Assembly (NCBI RefSeq): GCF_946479885.1
Contig: NZ_CAMLHM010000047.1
Span: forward strand, 1-31,398
Length of the DNA: 31,398 nucleotides
Source of the DNA: an uncultured Devosia sp.
GTDB lineage: Bacteria > Pseudomonadota > Alphaproteobacteria > Rhizobiales > Devosiaceae
Direction of reading: 5' to 3'
The notes under the pieces were generated by a model. The model was not told where the DNA came from. It made no database searches and worked only from the letters and a program-made list of their open reading frames with translations. Shown piece by piece: positions 31,356 to 31,398 of the stretch. Position 1 is the stretch's first letter. Every line of letters begins with the position of its first letter. A program made the translations under genes and the position numbers.

Positions 31356-31398
31356 GATCGGAAGAGCGTCGTGTAGGGAAAGAGTGTAGATCTCGGTG
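31355..31398. other. Illumina TruSeq adapter sequence (assembly artefact)
   Basis: From 31355 the sequence is AGATCGGAAGAGCGTCGTGT and continues with AGGGAAAGAGTGTAGATCTC to the end. This 44-base stretch equals the read-through sequence of the TruSeq universal adapter. It is not coding, differs from the GC-rich chromosome, and should be removed from the contig. Confidence 0.97.

Overview
This is a GC-rich window of alphaproteobacterial chromosome. It carries single-copy housekeeping genes (gshB, comM, cfa, aceA, mutS, glnD) with accessory islets and many intergenic palindromic repeats. The mutS-glnD pair (20-nt overlap), the ScfR-type regulator near isocitrate lyase, the Lys-rich 40-residue protein and the repeat families point to Hyphomicrobiales (Rhizobiales), possibly a Devosia-like organism. 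The taxonomic call is inference from gene content. The right end is not genomic: the last 44 bases (31355-31398) match an Illumina TruSeq adapter, so the window ends at a contig end, and the glnD stop codon uses one adapter base.

Layout. 1-7258: the 3' half of gshB, a single-domain globin, a small membrane protein, a DUF4258/DUF2283 pair, a HAD phosphatase, a MarC-family membrane protein, a 40-aa Lys-rich protein with its own terminator, a GH25 lysozyme-like lipoprotein, comM, a Nudix hydrolase and a small DUF6500-like protein. 7259-10590: a decayed duplicate of the Nudix 3' end, a palindromic element, a DHFR/RibD-like reductase, a TPR protein, cyclopropane fatty-acid synthase, and a cold-shock/DUF1294 fusion. 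10591-14177: the isocitrate lyase region. aceA sits between two copies of a ~155-bp repeat, followed by a 75-aa orphan and, divergently, an ScfR/RamB-type XRE regulator with repeated GCTGTAAAG motifs between them. 14178-17378: a VOC-ArsR operon behind a large palindromic operator-like promoter, then a WYL regulator and an epoxide-hydrolase-like protein, each with a palindrome over its ribosome binding site.

17379-24680 is a pentose module: aldose 1-epimerase (galM) divergent from a LacI-type regulator, then xylB and xylA (4-nt overlap), a GNAT acetyltransferase and a GH43 beta-xylosidase. Together these would cleave xylo-oligosaccharides, mutarotate xylose, isomerise it and phosphorylate xylulose. 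No transporter is present. xylB is preceded by an apparent 12-codon leader ORF coupled to its start codon, which lies in a hairpin. 24681-31354: a DUF2189 membrane protein, mutS and glnD.

Two intergenic parS-like sites (14/16 matches each to the ParB consensus), one abutting a perfect DnaA-box sequence, suggest the region may lie in the origin-proximal domain. No tRNA, rRNA, CRISPR array, transposase or prophage gene was seen.
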